Positions 36,820 to 46,160 of a stretch of DNA of 64,000 bases are shown here, in pieces (the first letter of the stretch is position 1; each line of letters starts with the position of its first letter). The notes under the pieces were generated by a model. That model was not told the origin of the DNA and did not search any database. It was given only the letters and a program-made list of their open reading frames with translations. The position numbers and the translations under genes are program-made. Origin of the DNA: Candidatus Binatia bacterium (GTDB lineage: Bacteria; Vulcanimicrobiota; Vulcanimicrobiia; Vulcanimicrobiales; Vulcanimicrobiaceae); assembly GCA_035544215.1 (NCBI GenBank), contig DATKHY010000007.1, positions 496,001 through 560,000 on the forward strand. The letters run 5' to 3'.

Positions 36820-36827
36820 GTAGGCAC

Positions 36828-37250
36828 TCACGGCTCTTCTCCTCTGTAAAGGAGCGCGCACAAGGTGGCATCGACCGTGTCCCAGGGGAGCTTGATGCCG
36901 ACGGCCTTCAGCTCACGTTGAGCGGCCGTTACATCGGCTTTGGTGAATCCGCAAGCCCACCGACCAGGATCGCTGTTGCGCATCGGCCAGTTCGGATGAA
37001 TTGTGGCCTCATACTCGTTGACGATGACCATCGGACGGTAGCCCGAGGGCAGCGTTGCGCGGATGATCTCCTTCGCTTTCTTCGGCAGATTCGGAAAGCC
37101 GAAACGCGCACAGCGGTCGCACTCGAGACCATCGTGCTCAATCACGACCGCGCGCTCTTTGTCTAGCCTGGAGCGGCATCGGAGCACGCACCACTCGCAA
37201 TACAGCCGGCCGCGCACGTGGTAGAGCTTCACGGGCCCAGCTCGCCACAT
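36828..37250 (-). CDS. Zinc-binding protein of unknown function
   Basis: The protein has about 140 residues from ATG 37250, which is preceded by agaagag on the minus strand. Two cysteine pairs (YCEWCVLRC and LECDRCARFG) suggest one zinc site. The rest contains GFPNLPKKAKEIIRATLP and VNEYEATIHPNWP without a recognised fold. A longer start (37316) is possible but would overlap the recombinase gene end. It sits between the Xer-like recombinase and the next hypothetical gene. Confidence 0.58.
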   Translation of the reverse strand: MWRAGPVKLYHVRGRLYCEWCVLRCRSRLDKERAVVIEHDGLECDRCARFGFPNLPKKAKEIIRATLPSGYRPMVIVNEYEATIHPNWPMRNSDPGRWACGFTKADVTAAQRELKAVGIKLPWDTVDATLCALLYRGEEP

Positions 37251-37312
37251 CCGAACTCTTCTACGCGGTCGCCGGTGGGACGGACCGCCGCTTGCAGCCA
37301 GGGCGGTCCGTT

Positions 37313-38290
37313 TCATAGACCAACCCGGTGCGCGGCGTTCATTTGCCAGATAGTCGCCGGTCTCGTGTAGCGCGCAACCATCGAAAGGCTCCTGTGGCCG
37401 GTCTGGCGCGAAATTTCCAGCGCGTCCGCACCCGCGAGCGCGGCCGACGTCGCAAAGCCAGCGCGGAGCGAGTGACCACCGAAGCGTGTCGGATCGAAAC
37501 CAGCGCGTTGCGCACGACGCTTGACGATCAACGCGACCGTCTGGTCCGATAATGGCGTCGACGCTATGTTGCCGCCTCGATCGACAGCGCGGAAGAGCGG
37601 TCCATCGACGATCGCCGACCGGTCGAGCCACCCTTGGACCGAACGTACGGGGCACGTTACGAGATTCGAGCCGTACGGAATGCCGATCAGGCGGCCTTCG
37701 CGCTCCTGATCGGTCTTCGAGCGTCGGAGGATAACCTCGAGGCCATTGGTGACGATTCGGACGTCCACGACATCGAGTGCGACCAGCTCCGACCGACGAA
37801 ACGCCCCGGCGAATCCGAGCAACAGCAGCGCGCGATCGCGGATGTCGATCGTCGTATCGGTCAACGGCTCGAGCATCCGCCGCAGGTCAGCGGTGAGAAT
37901 CGCATCTTTACGGGCTTGCGTGACGCCCAGCGTGCGGCGAATGCCCTCCCAGACCTCGACCACTCGCGGGTGCGTAAACGGGGTGCGAAGCCCCGCTTTT
38001 CGGTGCTCCTGGCTGATCGCAGCGATGCGCCGGGCGATCGTCGCAACCTTGTAGGTCCGAGCAAGCTCGGAGAGGTAGAGCGCGACCGACGCCGGCAGTG
38101 CCGGAAGCACCACAACGCCGTGCGCACCGCACCACTCTCGGAAGTGTCGGTAATCGCCGTGATACGCACGCCGTGTACTCTTAGCGCTCGATGCCTCGGC
38201 GAAGCCCTGCGCCCGCTCGCGCAGATCCTCGAGATGCGCCAACGACCGGTTTGATGGCGTCTGCTCGACGGAAACCAGCGCAGTTGTCAC
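37313..38290 (-). CDS. XerC/D-like tyrosine recombinase
   Basis: The 325-residue protein has an N-terminal SAM-like core-binding domain and a catalytic domain with all key residues: Arg in GAFRRSELVAL, Lys in RRSKTDQE, HxxR in GGHSLRAGFAT, His in TGHRS and Tyr in VARYTRP. It lacks the arm-binding domain of the integrase at 30615. Proteins like this resolve multimers of plasmids or circular elements, or move gene cassettes. The GTG start overlaps the DUF488 stop by 4 bp. A second recombinase far from the att site is unusual and may serve the circular form of the element. Confidence 0.88.
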   Translation of the reverse strand: MTTALVSVEQTPSNRSLAHLEDLRERAQGFAEASSAKSTRRAYHGDYRHFREWCGAHGVVVLPALPASVALYLSELARTYKVATIARRIAAISQEHRKAGLRTPFTHPRVVEVWEGIRRTLGVTQARKDAILTADLRRMLEPLTDTTIDIRDRALLLLGFAGAFRRSELVALDVVDVRIVTNGLEVILRRSKTDQEREGRLIGIPYGSNLVTCPVRSVQGWLDRSAIVDGPLFRAVDRGGNIASTPLSDQTVALIVKRRAQRAGFDPTRFGGHSLRAGFATSAALAGADALEISRQTGHRSLSMVARYTRPATIWQMNAAHRVGL

Positions 38291-38751
38291 GGGTGACGCT
38301 CGGGAAGGCGATCAAGGTCCAAATGGAGCTGTTCAGCGAGATACCGCCGCACCGCGTCGGTGTCGTCGATGGGCGGTGCCGGCTTAGGCGGTATTCGCGC
38401 CGCCGTCGTGACGGGCGCCTTTAGCTCGGGAACATGGATTCCCAACGTAGCCGCTAGCCAACTACTCACAATCAGGCGATGGCATCGAATGCCAGGCTTC
38501 TCGTGGCAGAGCAGAAGCGCGTCAGGGCCAGCGACTGCGACAATATCGCGATACACGTGTTGCGGATCGAGTGCCTCGAGACGAGCCCAGTAAAGCGCAT
38601 CAAACTCGCTACCACTCATTTTGACCATTGCTGGCGTCGGCGCCAATGGCGCGTACCAAGCACCGCAAAACTTCATCCAGCGCGGACCAAATCGTGCGAT
38701 TGAAATAGCGTTTGGATGCGTTCCGGCTGTATGAAAGCAGGCCGTCTTCAA
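38287..38751 (-). CDS. DUF488-like protein
   Basis: The protein has about 154 residues from TTG 38751, chosen because an AGGAG lies about 7 bases before it; the longer frame from TTG 38778 has no ribosome site. The signature LLLCHEKPGIRCHRLIVSSWL is typical of the DUF488 family (two Cys-His pairs). The function of DUF488 proteins is unknown, although they are frequent in defence islands and mobile elements. The gene is first in a group with the Xer-like recombinase (4-bp overlap). Confidence 0.7.
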   Translation of the reverse strand: MKTACFHTAGTHPNAISIARFGPRWMKFCGAWYAPLAPTPAMVKMSGSEFDALYWARLEALDPQHVYRDIVAVAGPDALLLCHEKPGIRCHRLIVSSWLAATLGIHVPELKAPVTTAARIPPKPAPPIDDTDAVRRYLAEQLHLDLDRLPERHP

Positions 38752-39233
38752 AGCCTCTCCTGAAATCAATTGGGACAATTTCAGTATAGCAATTTTACTT
38801 ACTTTAGTACATGGTTACGTTTTGCCACCGAATCATATTGTTGTTCGATCGTTCACTGCTTCGCGGCGGTCCGTCTGTATTTGCCGCCAATGGTTCATAA
38901 CTTGTCGGAATCACAAGCGTAAGACGAACCGGTGCGAGCGGCGAATCCGCGCTCAACCGTCGTTGACCGCGCGCAGCCCGAGCTTCGCACGCCCGAGGAA
39001 GGCCAGTCAAGTGGTTAGCGTCCCCGTTTTTCGACCTTTCGCGCGTCGGCGCGTTAGAAAGACGCATCGAACCTCCACTTGGCTTGAATGAGTCGTTCGT
39101 CATTCATGTTTCCTGACAGCGATTTGCTCCGTCGAAAAACCTGGTCGACCTATCGGGTATAGCCCTTCCGTATGCGACCGAGGCGGGAGTCTGCGCCGAT
39201 ACACAAAAGATTGGACCTCAGGAGGGGTAAACG
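38752..39233. other. Intergenic region with divergent promoters
   Basis: The 482 bp separate the minus-strand DUF488 group from the plus-strand restriction-modification genes. The left part is AT-rich and carries a probable -10 box for the minus-strand group; the right end has a strong Shine-Dalgarno. No convincing gene was found between them. Confidence 0.45.
38783..38788 (-). promoter_or_regulatory. Probable -10 box of the DUF488-recombinase group
   Basis: On the minus strand this hexamer is TATACT, within an AT-rich stretch, about 25-30 bases upstream of the Shine-Dalgarno of the TTG start at 38751. The -35 region at the expected spacing (TGTACT) is poor. Confidence 0.45.
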
Positions 39234-39425
39234 GTGCCAAAGAAAGCGGCTGCGAAAAAGCCAGCCAAGGGAATCCGCATAACAAAAGGCTCTAAGTGGA
39301 GACTCACCGACCACGGCGGAACCCATCGCCAGTTTCCAGCGACTGTCATCGAGTCATGGTCTGCAGGCGGAAAGCGGATTGTACTTCTTAGTGTGCCAGC
39401 CCGCCCTCGCGAAAAACGTGGCTAA
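39234..39425 (+). CDS. Small basic protein ahead of the restriction-modification genes
   Basis: The 63-residue product begins at GTG with a very strong Shine-Dalgarno (aggagggg) at the right distance. It starts with a Lys/Ala-rich stretch (PKKAAAKKPAKG) resembling histone-like or nucleoid tails, followed by a small beta-rich segment (SKWRLTDHGGTHRQFPATVIES). It may bind DNA or RNA, or regulate the restriction genes that follow 68 bp later, like a small controller protein. No family was recognised. Confidence 0.6.
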   Translation: MPKKAAAKKPAKGIRITKGSKWRLTDHGGTHRQFPATVIESWSAGGKRIVLLSVPARPREKRG

Positions 39426-39493
39426 TGGGGAATGAAGTGCAATGCGCGGGCGATTGCGCAGCATGAATCTCGCGCTATCTGGTTGACAATTAC

Positions 39494-42466
39494 ATGCCGG
39501 GCGTCGTTATCGAGAACCCAATTCTTAACTCTCCATATGAAGAGCCGAAACGGCATTGGAAATTCGGCGACGATGGGATCACCGACGAAGTCGTCGAGGG
39601 GCGCCGCGTAAGCTCGTACTTCATTCCAATACCGCCGCCGAAAAAGAAGAATAAGCAACTCGCGCTGGAGACCAGCTGGACGGCTGAACGCGAGAAGCCC
39701 AACGAACTCATTAATCAGATTCGCCAACGCGTAGCCGAATGGCGCATTGGGGGCTATCAGGGAGTCACCGCAACCACGCGGGCGCTGCTTGAATACTGGA
39801 CAGATCCGCACCGAGAGAGGCGTTTGTTTTTCTGCCAGATCGAGGCGCTAGAGACCGCTATCTATCTCGCGGAAGTGGCCGACCGCTACGGACAAGCGTG
39901 GATTGGCAAGGAGCTGCGTGGCTCCAATGCTACGGCGAATCCCGGTATCGATCGCACCGCCGTTAAGATGGCGACGGGCTCAGGCAAGACAGTAGTGATG
40001 GCGATGCTTATCGCGTGGCACGCGCTCAACAAAATCGCTCAGCCCCAGAACAAGGAGTTCTCCGACGCCTTTCTGATTGTCACGCCTGGCATCACGGTGC
40101 GCGACCGCCTACGCGTCCTACTGCCCAACGATCCGAACAACTACTACCTAGAACGCGATATCGTTCGACCCGATCAGCTCGACATGCTTCAGCAAGCCAA
40201 GATCGTTATAACCAACTATCACGCCTTCGGACTACGCGACCGCGCTGAGTTCGCTGCGACATCACTTACGAAGAAGGTCCTAGCCGGCCCCGACGGCGAC
40301 ATTAGCCGCTTCAAAGAAACGCCGGCCGAGATGGTCCGCCGCGTGCTACGCGATTTGGGAATAAAGAAAAGCCTCATCGTCATCAACGACGAGGCGCATC
40401 ATTGCTATCGCGAAAAGCCCGAGAGCGAGGAAGAGCAACTCGCCGCCGACGAGCGAGTCGAGGCGAGCCAGAACCGCGAGGCGGCGCGCGTCTGGCTCAC
40501 CGGACTCGAAGCGGTCGGAAACAAGCTCGACATTCGGGCCTGCTATGACCTCTCGGCGACGCCTTTCTTCCTGCGGGGCTCCGGCTATCGCGAGGGAACG
40601 CTGTTTCCGTGGGTTATATCCGATTTCTCGCTCATCGATGCTATCGAGTGCGGGATCGTCAAGATTCCACGCGTTCCTGTTTCGGATAACCGAGTCGTTG
40701 GCGCGATGCCGACGTATCGCGATCTATGGTTGCAAGTCCGCGACGACCTGCCGAAGAGAAGCGCCAAATCGCTACAGGAGGGCGCTGAGCCGCACCTTCC
40801 AGCGAAACTAGAGGGTGCGCTCCGCAGTTTGTACGAGCACTACGAAAAGGCGTATCGTCTGTGGGCTACTCGTGGCATCGGAACACCGCCGGTCTTCATC
40901 GTGGTGTGCAGCAACACGGCCGTTTCAAAACTCGTCTACGATTATGTCGCTGGCTGGGAGAAGGCGCTTCCGAACGGTGGGACGGTCGTCGTGCCGGGAC
41001 AGCTTCCAATTTTTAGCAACGAGGCCGATGGCCTTTGGGGCACTCGCCCGAATTCGCTGCTCATCGACTCAGCGCAAATCGACTCCGGCGCCGGCATGGA
41101 TGAGAGCTTCAGGCGCGCCGCCAAGAACGAGATCGAGGAGTTCAAAAACGAATACCGCCGCCGCTTTCCCGACCGGAGCGCTGACGAGATTACCAATGAA
41201 GACCTGCTGCGCGAGGTGCTCAACACGATCGGCAAGCCCGACCGCCTCGGCGAATCGATCAAATGCGTCGTTTCGGTCTCGATGCTCACCGAAGGCTGGG
41301 ACGCCAACACCGTAACGCACATCCTTGGCGTACGCGCCTTCGGGACCCAGCTGTTATGTGAGCAGGTCGTCGGCCGTGGCCTTAGACGCATGAGCTACGA
41401 CGTTGGCACGGACGGAATGTTCTCTCCTGAGTACGCCGACGTGTACGGCGTGCCGTTCTCCTTCATTCCGACAGCCGGATCGACAGTCGCCCCCGCGTTG
41501 CCTAAGCAACTTTATCGTGTGAGGGCGCTTCCGGAACGTACCTCGTTGACGATCGAGTATCCGCGCGTCGTCGGCTACCGGTATGAGCTACCTCCCGAAC
41601 GAGTCATGGCACGCTTCAGCGATGATTCTCTGCTCACACTTACAACCGACATGCTCCCGACAGAGACTCGTCTTGATCCGATCGTGGGCGAGTCGAACGT
41701 AACTAATCTCGACGGGCTTAAGGCGATGCGCCTCCAGCACATCGCGTTCGTCGTTGCTCGGCGCGTCCTCGCAACGCACTTTGGCGATGCGATAGGTACC
41801 GACAAGCCGTGGCTCTTTCCGCAGATGTTGGAGATCGCGAAGCGCTGGATGCGAGAGTGCCTTGTGTGCAGAGACGACACATTTCCGCAGCTCCTGGCGC
41901 TGCAAGAGCTGACGCTGGCAGCATCGGAGCGCATCTATCGTGCCGTCGTGGCGGGCGCAGCGGGAGAGAAACGACTGCTCCCGCTGCTGCGCCCGTATGA
42001 GACAATTGGCAGCACCGCTAATGTGGGTTTCGACACGAGCAAGAGTGTCTACACGACGAAGAATAGTCCCCTCAACTATGTCGTGCTCGACAGCGATTGG
42101 GAGGCGAAAGTCGCGGAGGCGCTCGAAAGCATGGGCGAGGTGGTCTCGTACGTCAAGAACGACGATCGAGTCGGGTTCCGTATTCCGTACACGGACGGCG
42201 GAGCACCGCATGACTACATTCCTGACTTTCTCATTCGCTGGCGCGCGGCCGACGGGAACGAAGTGATGGTAATCGCAGAGGTAACGGGCGAGCGCAAGAA
42301 GGCGAAGGCCGCCAAGATCGAGACGGCCGAGCAGCTATGGGTGCCGGCGATCAACAATCTCGGTCAGTTCGGGCGCTGGCGTTTCGTAGAAATCACCGAT
42401 CCCAATGATTCAAAGCGTTTACTCCGGACCAAGCTCGCGTCACTACGGGAGGCTGTTGTCAGTTAG
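39494..42466 (+). CDS. Type III-like restriction endonuclease, BPTD_3080-type
   Basis: The 990-residue helicase-nuclease has SF2 motifs: Walker A MATGSGKTVV (~160), DEAH box INDEAHH (~298), motif III-like DLSATPFF and motif VI-like QVVGRGLRR. The C-terminal 130 residues hold a PD-(D/E)xK-like nuclease region: YIPDFLIRW, then VMVIAEVTGERKK. The usual Lys of ExK is a Thr in EVTG. This layout matches a known subgroup annotated as the BPTD_3080 family restriction endonuclease. It cuts unmodified foreign DNA with its methyltransferase partner. The ATG has no clear Shine-Dalgarno; the stop is 2 bp before the methyltransferase ATG. Confidence 0.87.
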   Translation: MPGVVIENPILNSPYEEPKRHWKFGDDGITDEVVEGRRVSSYFIPIPPPKKKNKQLALETSWTAEREKPNELINQIRQRVAEWRIGGYQGVTATTRALLEYWTDPHRERRLFFCQIEALETAIYLAEVADRYGQAWIGKELRGSNATANPGIDRTAVKMATGSGKTVVMAMLIAWHALNKIAQPQNKEFSDAFLIVTPGITVRDRLRVLLPNDPNNYYLERDIVRPDQLDMLQQAKIVITNYHAFGLRDRAEFAATSLTKKVLAGPDGDISRFKETPAEMVRRVLRDLGIKKSLIVINDEAHHCYREKPESEEEQLAADERVEASQNREAARVWLTGLEAVGNKLDIRACYDLSATPFFLRGSGYREGTLFPWVISDFSLIDAIECGIVKIPRVPVSDNRVVGAMPTYRDLWLQVRDDLPKRSAKSLQEGAEPHLPAKLEGALRSLYEHYEKAYRLWATRGIGTPPVFIVVCSNTAVSKLVYDYVAGWEKALPNGGTVVVPGQLPIFSNEADGLWGTRPNSLLIDSAQIDSGAGMDESFRRAAKNEIEEFKNEYRRRFPDRSADEITNEDLLREVLNTIGKPDRLGESIKCVVSVSMLTEGWDANTVTHILGVRAFGTQLLCEQVVGRGLRRMSYDVGTDGMFSPEYADVYGVPFSFIPTAGSTVAPALPKQLYRVRALPERTSLTIEYPRVVGYRYELPPERVMARFSDDSLLTLTTDMLPTETRLDPIVGESNVTNLDGLKAMRLQHIAFVVARRVLATHFGDAIGTDKPWLFPQMLEIAKRWMRECLVCRDDTFPQLLALQELTLAASERIYRAVVAGAAGEKRLLPLLRPYETIGSTANVGFDTSKSVYTTKNSPLNYVVLDSDWEAKVAEALESMGEVVSYVKNDDRVGFRIPYTDGGAPHDYIPDFLIRWRAADGNEVMVIAEVTGERKKAKAAKIETAEQLWVPAINNLGQFGRWRFVEITDPNDSKRLLRTKLASLREAVVS

Positions 42467-42468
42467 GC

Positions 42469-45060
42469 ATGCCATCGAAAAAGATCGCAGAGAACAAGCA
42501 TAAGAGCGCAACGCGCGTGAATATTCCAACCGCGGAGTTGGAGTCGATGGCAGAACAGCGAGACGGCGCCGCGAAGGCGCTGCTCTATCCGCGTGACCCT
42601 TCCCTAGATCCACAACTCGTCTGGCGGGGCAAAGACGAACAGGATCAAGCGGACCTGGCGGTGCCGCTGGTTCCGCTATTCATTCAAGAGCAGATTTCAC
42701 CCCGCGCGATCATCGAGGAACTGCGCAAGCGCACTGAGGAGTCCGTTGGGCCTGGGCTTTTCGACAATTTCAATGGCTTGAGTTTCGAGCAACGCGTCGA
42801 CTTCTACCAGCACCGGCGCAAGTGGTCAAACCGAATGATCCTCGGTGACTCGCTAATGGTCATGGCATCACTTGCCGAAAAGGAAGGTCTCAAAGGCAAG
42901 GTCCAGATGATTTACTTGGACCCGCCGTACGGCATCAAGTTCGGCTCAAACTGGCAAGTGTCGACCCGCAAGCGGGATGTTAGAGATGGCAGGGCAGATG
43001 ACGCCACTAGGCAACCGGAACAGGTCCGAGCCTTCAGGGATACCTGGGAACTGGGCATCCATTCCTATCTCTCGTACCTTCGGGATAGGGTAACTATCGC
43101 GCGAGATCTGTTGACAGACAGTGGTTCCATTTTCATCCAAATAGGCGACGCAAACGTGCATCTTGTACGAAGTGTTCTGGATGAGGTCTTCGGTTCAGGA
43201 AACTTTGTTAGTGTGATTACTGTACAGAAGATGGCCGGCTTATCGGCCGAATTTATCAACGGCGCGGCAGACTACATTGTCTGGTACGTTCGGAACAGAG
43301 AAACCGCTAAATATCGGCAACTGTTTCAAGACAAACTTCTGGGCGTTGGCCATGGTTCCGGTGCGCGATACGACCAAATCATATCGCCTTCTGGCGAAAG
43401 GCGGAGGGCTCCAAAAATCGCATCGGACTTAAACAAGATGCTCTCTGAGGGGTGGGAGCCCTGCCAGCTAACTACGTTGACGACGTTTGGCTCGGGTGGA
43501 TCGTCGTTTTTCCCGTTCGACTTTCAAGGAAAAACCTACTTTCCGGCTACAGGCAAGGGTTGGCTCACCACCCTTAACGGGATGCGTCGGCTGGATGTGG
43601 CGCACCGTATCATGTCGTCCGGCGCGACCATAAGGTATCTACGACTGTTAAACGATTTTCCAAGTTACGAACTGAACAATGTATGGACCGACATTGCGAG
43701 CCCGCCCGATGTTGTCTACGCCGTGCAGACCAGCCCACGTCTCGTCCAACGCTGTATGTTAATGTGCTCGGATCCTGGTGATCTCGTTCTCGACCCAACT
43801 TGCGGCAGCGGTACTACCGCGTTTGTCGCCGAGCAGTGGGGTCGCCGATGGATCACCATTGATACAAGTCGCGTCGCCCTGGCCTTAGCTCGAACGCGCT
43901 TGATGTCGGCAAGGTTCCCTTTCTACATATTGGCCGACTCGCCGGAGGGCGTCCGCAAAGAGCACCAACTGGCAAAGACAATTCCTCCCGATCCACTTCC
44001 AGCGATGAACTGCGATGTCGACAAGGGCTTCATCTACGAACAAGTCCCGCACGTGACGCTTAAGTCGATTGCCAACAACCCGGATATTCGAGAAGCGATG
44101 ACGCGGGAGGAAATCCGTACGGCAATTGCGCGCCACGCCGAAACTGAACTGCTCTACGACAAGCCTTACGAAGAGAAGGACATCGTTCGCGTCTCGGGCC
44201 CGTTTACGGTTGAGAGCCTCTCCCCGCACCGCATGCTTCCAGCCGCCGACGGCGTTCGTGACCCAGAGCCGGATCCTGCACCCGACTCGGAGCGCTTCAT
44301 ATCGCGCATCCTTGACAACCTGCGTAAAGCGGGCGTACAAAATACTGTCAAGGGAGAGCGCCTGGACTTCGCTTCAATCGAGCTCTGGCCTGGCGCGTAC
44401 ATCCAGGCAGTTGGGGATTACAACGAGGCCGACAAGGCGAAGCGCGCCGCGATTTGTATAGGTCCCGAATACGGCACGGTGGGCCCTGAGCTGATCCGCG
44501 AAGCCGCGAAGGAGGCGTCGAAGATATGCGATTTGCTAATAGTTTGCGGCTTTGCGTTTGAAGCGATCGTTGGCGAGGAGTCGTCGAAGTTGGGCCGCAT
44601 GCAGGTCTTGCGAGCCAAGATGAACCCTGACCTCTCGATGGGCGACGAACTCCTCAAGAAGACCGGTGCAGGCAATCTTTTCATGGTCTTCGGCGAGCCC
44701 GACATTGAGATTCGCAAAGAGGGTACAGGCGAGTACGTCGCACAGATTCGCGGCCTCGACATCTACGATCCCACTACTGGCGCCGTGAAGAGCCACGACA
44801 CGGATGATATCGCCTGCTGGTTTATCGACACCAACTACGACGAAGAGAGTTTCTTCGTTCGCCATGCCTATTTCGTTGGCGCGGGCGATCCCTACGAGAA
44901 GCTCCGCAAGGCGCTGCGCGCGGATATCGACGAATCAGCATGGCAGACGCTCTACCGCACAACGAGCCGCCCATTCAAAAAACCGTCAACCGGTAAGATT
45001 GCCATCAAAGTCATCAACCACTATGGCGATGAAGTGCTAAAGGCGTACGCCATCTCGTAG
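42469..45060 (+). CDS. Type III-like DNA adenine methyltransferase (beta class)
   Basis: The 863-residue enzyme has the catalytic motif IV MIYLDPPYGIKFG (~150) and, later, the SAM motif I LDPTCGSGTTAFVAEQWGRRWITID (~440), an order typical of beta-class N6-adenine methyltransferases. The insertion between them is long and probably holds the target recognition domain. The C-terminal 300 residues are extended compared with classical Mod subunits. It protects self DNA and forms one operon with the upstream helicase-nuclease, here with res before mod rather than the more common mod-res order. Confidence 0.88.
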   Translation: MPSKKIAENKHKSATRVNIPTAELESMAEQRDGAAKALLYPRDPSLDPQLVWRGKDEQDQADLAVPLVPLFIQEQISPRAIIEELRKRTEESVGPGLFDNFNGLSFEQRVDFYQHRRKWSNRMILGDSLMVMASLAEKEGLKGKVQMIYLDPPYGIKFGSNWQVSTRKRDVRDGRADDATRQPEQVRAFRDTWELGIHSYLSYLRDRVTIARDLLTDSGSIFIQIGDANVHLVRSVLDEVFGSGNFVSVITVQKMAGLSAEFINGAADYIVWYVRNRETAKYRQLFQDKLLGVGHGSGARYDQIISPSGERRRAPKIASDLNKMLSEGWEPCQLTTLTTFGSGGSSFFPFDFQGKTYFPATGKGWLTTLNGMRRLDVAHRIMSSGATIRYLRLLNDFPSYELNNVWTDIASPPDVVYAVQTSPRLVQRCMLMCSDPGDLVLDPTCGSGTTAFVAEQWGRRWITIDTSRVALALARTRLMSARFPFYILADSPEGVRKEHQLAKTIPPDPLPAMNCDVDKGFIYEQVPHVTLKSIANNPDIREAMTREEIRTAIARHAETELLYDKPYEEKDIVRVSGPFTVESLSPHRMLPAADGVRDPEPDPAPDSERFISRILDNLRKAGVQNTVKGERLDFASIELWPGAYIQAVGDYNEADKAKRAAICIGPEYGTVGPELIREAAKEASKICDLLIVCGFAFEAIVGEESSKLGRMQVLRAKMNPDLSMGDELLKKTGAGNLFMVFGEPDIEIRKEGTGEYVAQIRGLDIYDPTTGAVKSHDTDDIACWFIDTNYDEESFFVRHAYFVGAGDPYEKLRKALRADIDESAWQTLYRTTSRPFKKPSTGKIAIKVINHYGDEVLKAYAIS

Positions 45061-45156
45061 AGGGTCCTGAGGGCAGCGGGTAACGTCAGGGACGAAAAGG
45101 CGCTTCGTATGAAGGCGCGGGACCAACATTTTTGCTAATCGCTCATTCATCGGACG

Positions 45157-45182
45157 GCCGGCGGGGGCGTGCTCCCACCGGC
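45157..45182. terminator. Possible bidirectional terminator hairpin
   Basis: Nine-base arms (gccggcggg and cccaccggc, one mismatch) flank an 8-base loop between the convergent methyltransferase and SLOG genes. There is no T-run on either side, so the call is tentative. Confidence 0.45.
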
Positions 45183-45226
45183 AGGCTGGTCATTTCCCGC
45201 AAAATCCCAGTCGACCTACTCGCCAC

Positions 45227-46135
45227 TCAATCTTGATCTGGTTGCCTTAGGTGTGAAAGCCCTATTAAGAGAAGTTCCGTCAACCGGTCAACGGAGCTTG
45301 TGTGAAATAGCTCACGCTGCTGTTCAATCGAAAGTTTATTCGTTTCCGCGATACTGGGCTCGTCAAAATTCTGGAGTGCATCCCAGATTTCTGCTCGGCT
45401 TTGGAAGCGCGAGGCCTCAACGCCGTCTGCAAATTGAAGCGGAGTCTCAAATGCCTTAAAATCCGGGCAAAAGGATTTAGGCATCGGCTTCCCCTCGATT
45501 GCCCAAATGATTTCCTGCGATGCTCCCCCAAATAAGTCGGACATATATAGCGGACGATGACTGTCAAGTGACAGCACAGCTTCCTCAAGGACGCCCGGCA
45601 AGAAACCTTGAGAACCTGAAAGCCTCCCGCCCAGGCACAGCCTAGCTGTACACTCTCCGGTAAGTCTGCGCCGGAGGTACGTCAAGGCGCGAGCGCGGAC
45701 GTACTTGAACTCGCTGGTCGCCGTCATGCCGGAAACGCGTTGCGCTTCCTCTCGGAGGTCCTCGGGCAAAACGGGTCCTTCGATCTGAAGAGTTGGGGAT
45801 AGCGCGTCAATATCATCTGCTGAAAGAGAGGGAACGTCGGGCCACGCTAGGATGTTTCGCAGCATTGGTTCTCCAAGAACTCGAGCATCGTCCTCAGAAA
45901 GTCCAACTGGTGCTCGCATCTGCTGGGCAAAGGAAAGCATTGCTTCCATGACACCATCCTGCCGCCAGTCATGACCGAATACAACGGTCATTCCTTGCCC
46001 GAACAGAGCTGACACGAGTTGGAGTGATACGCGATTCACCTGCCAAGTTGGAAACCCGCGTTCCGCGCTGTCAAGGCTCTCTGAAACCGAAAGATTGATT
46101 GACATCCCCGCAAGTGGTCGTGTGCTAATACTCAT
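45227..46135 (-). CDS. SLOG-domain protein linked to TIR genes
   Basis: The 302-residue protein has a Rossmann-like SLOG pattern. The start NLSVSES and VVFGHDWRQDGVMEAM is followed by LCLGGRLSGSQGFLPGVLEEAVLSL and then PLYMSDLFGGASQEI, the three glycine-rich nucleotide-binding loops of the family. SLOG domains bind NAD-derived or other nucleotide signals, as in the ThsA sensor of Thoeris. It follows a TIR gene by 25 bp on the same strand with a good ggag site, so it probably senses or processes the molecule the TIR protein makes. Confidence 0.78.
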   Translation of the reverse strand: MSISTRPLAGMSINLSVSESLDSAERGFPTWQVNRVSLQLVSALFGQGMTVVFGHDWRQDGVMEAMLSFAQQMRAPVGLSEDDARVLGEPMLRNILAWPDVPSLSADDIDALSPTLQIEGPVLPEDLREEAQRVSGMTATSEFKYVRARALTYLRRRLTGECTARLCLGGRLSGSQGFLPGVLEEAVLSLDSHRPLYMSDLFGGASQEIIWAIEGKPMPKSFCPDFKAFETPLQFADGVEASRFQSRAEIWDALQNFDEPSIAETNKLSIEQQRELFHTSSVDRLTELLLIGLSHLRQPDQD

Positions 46136-46160
46136 AAGGAGTCTCCAGCCCCGTTCATGC

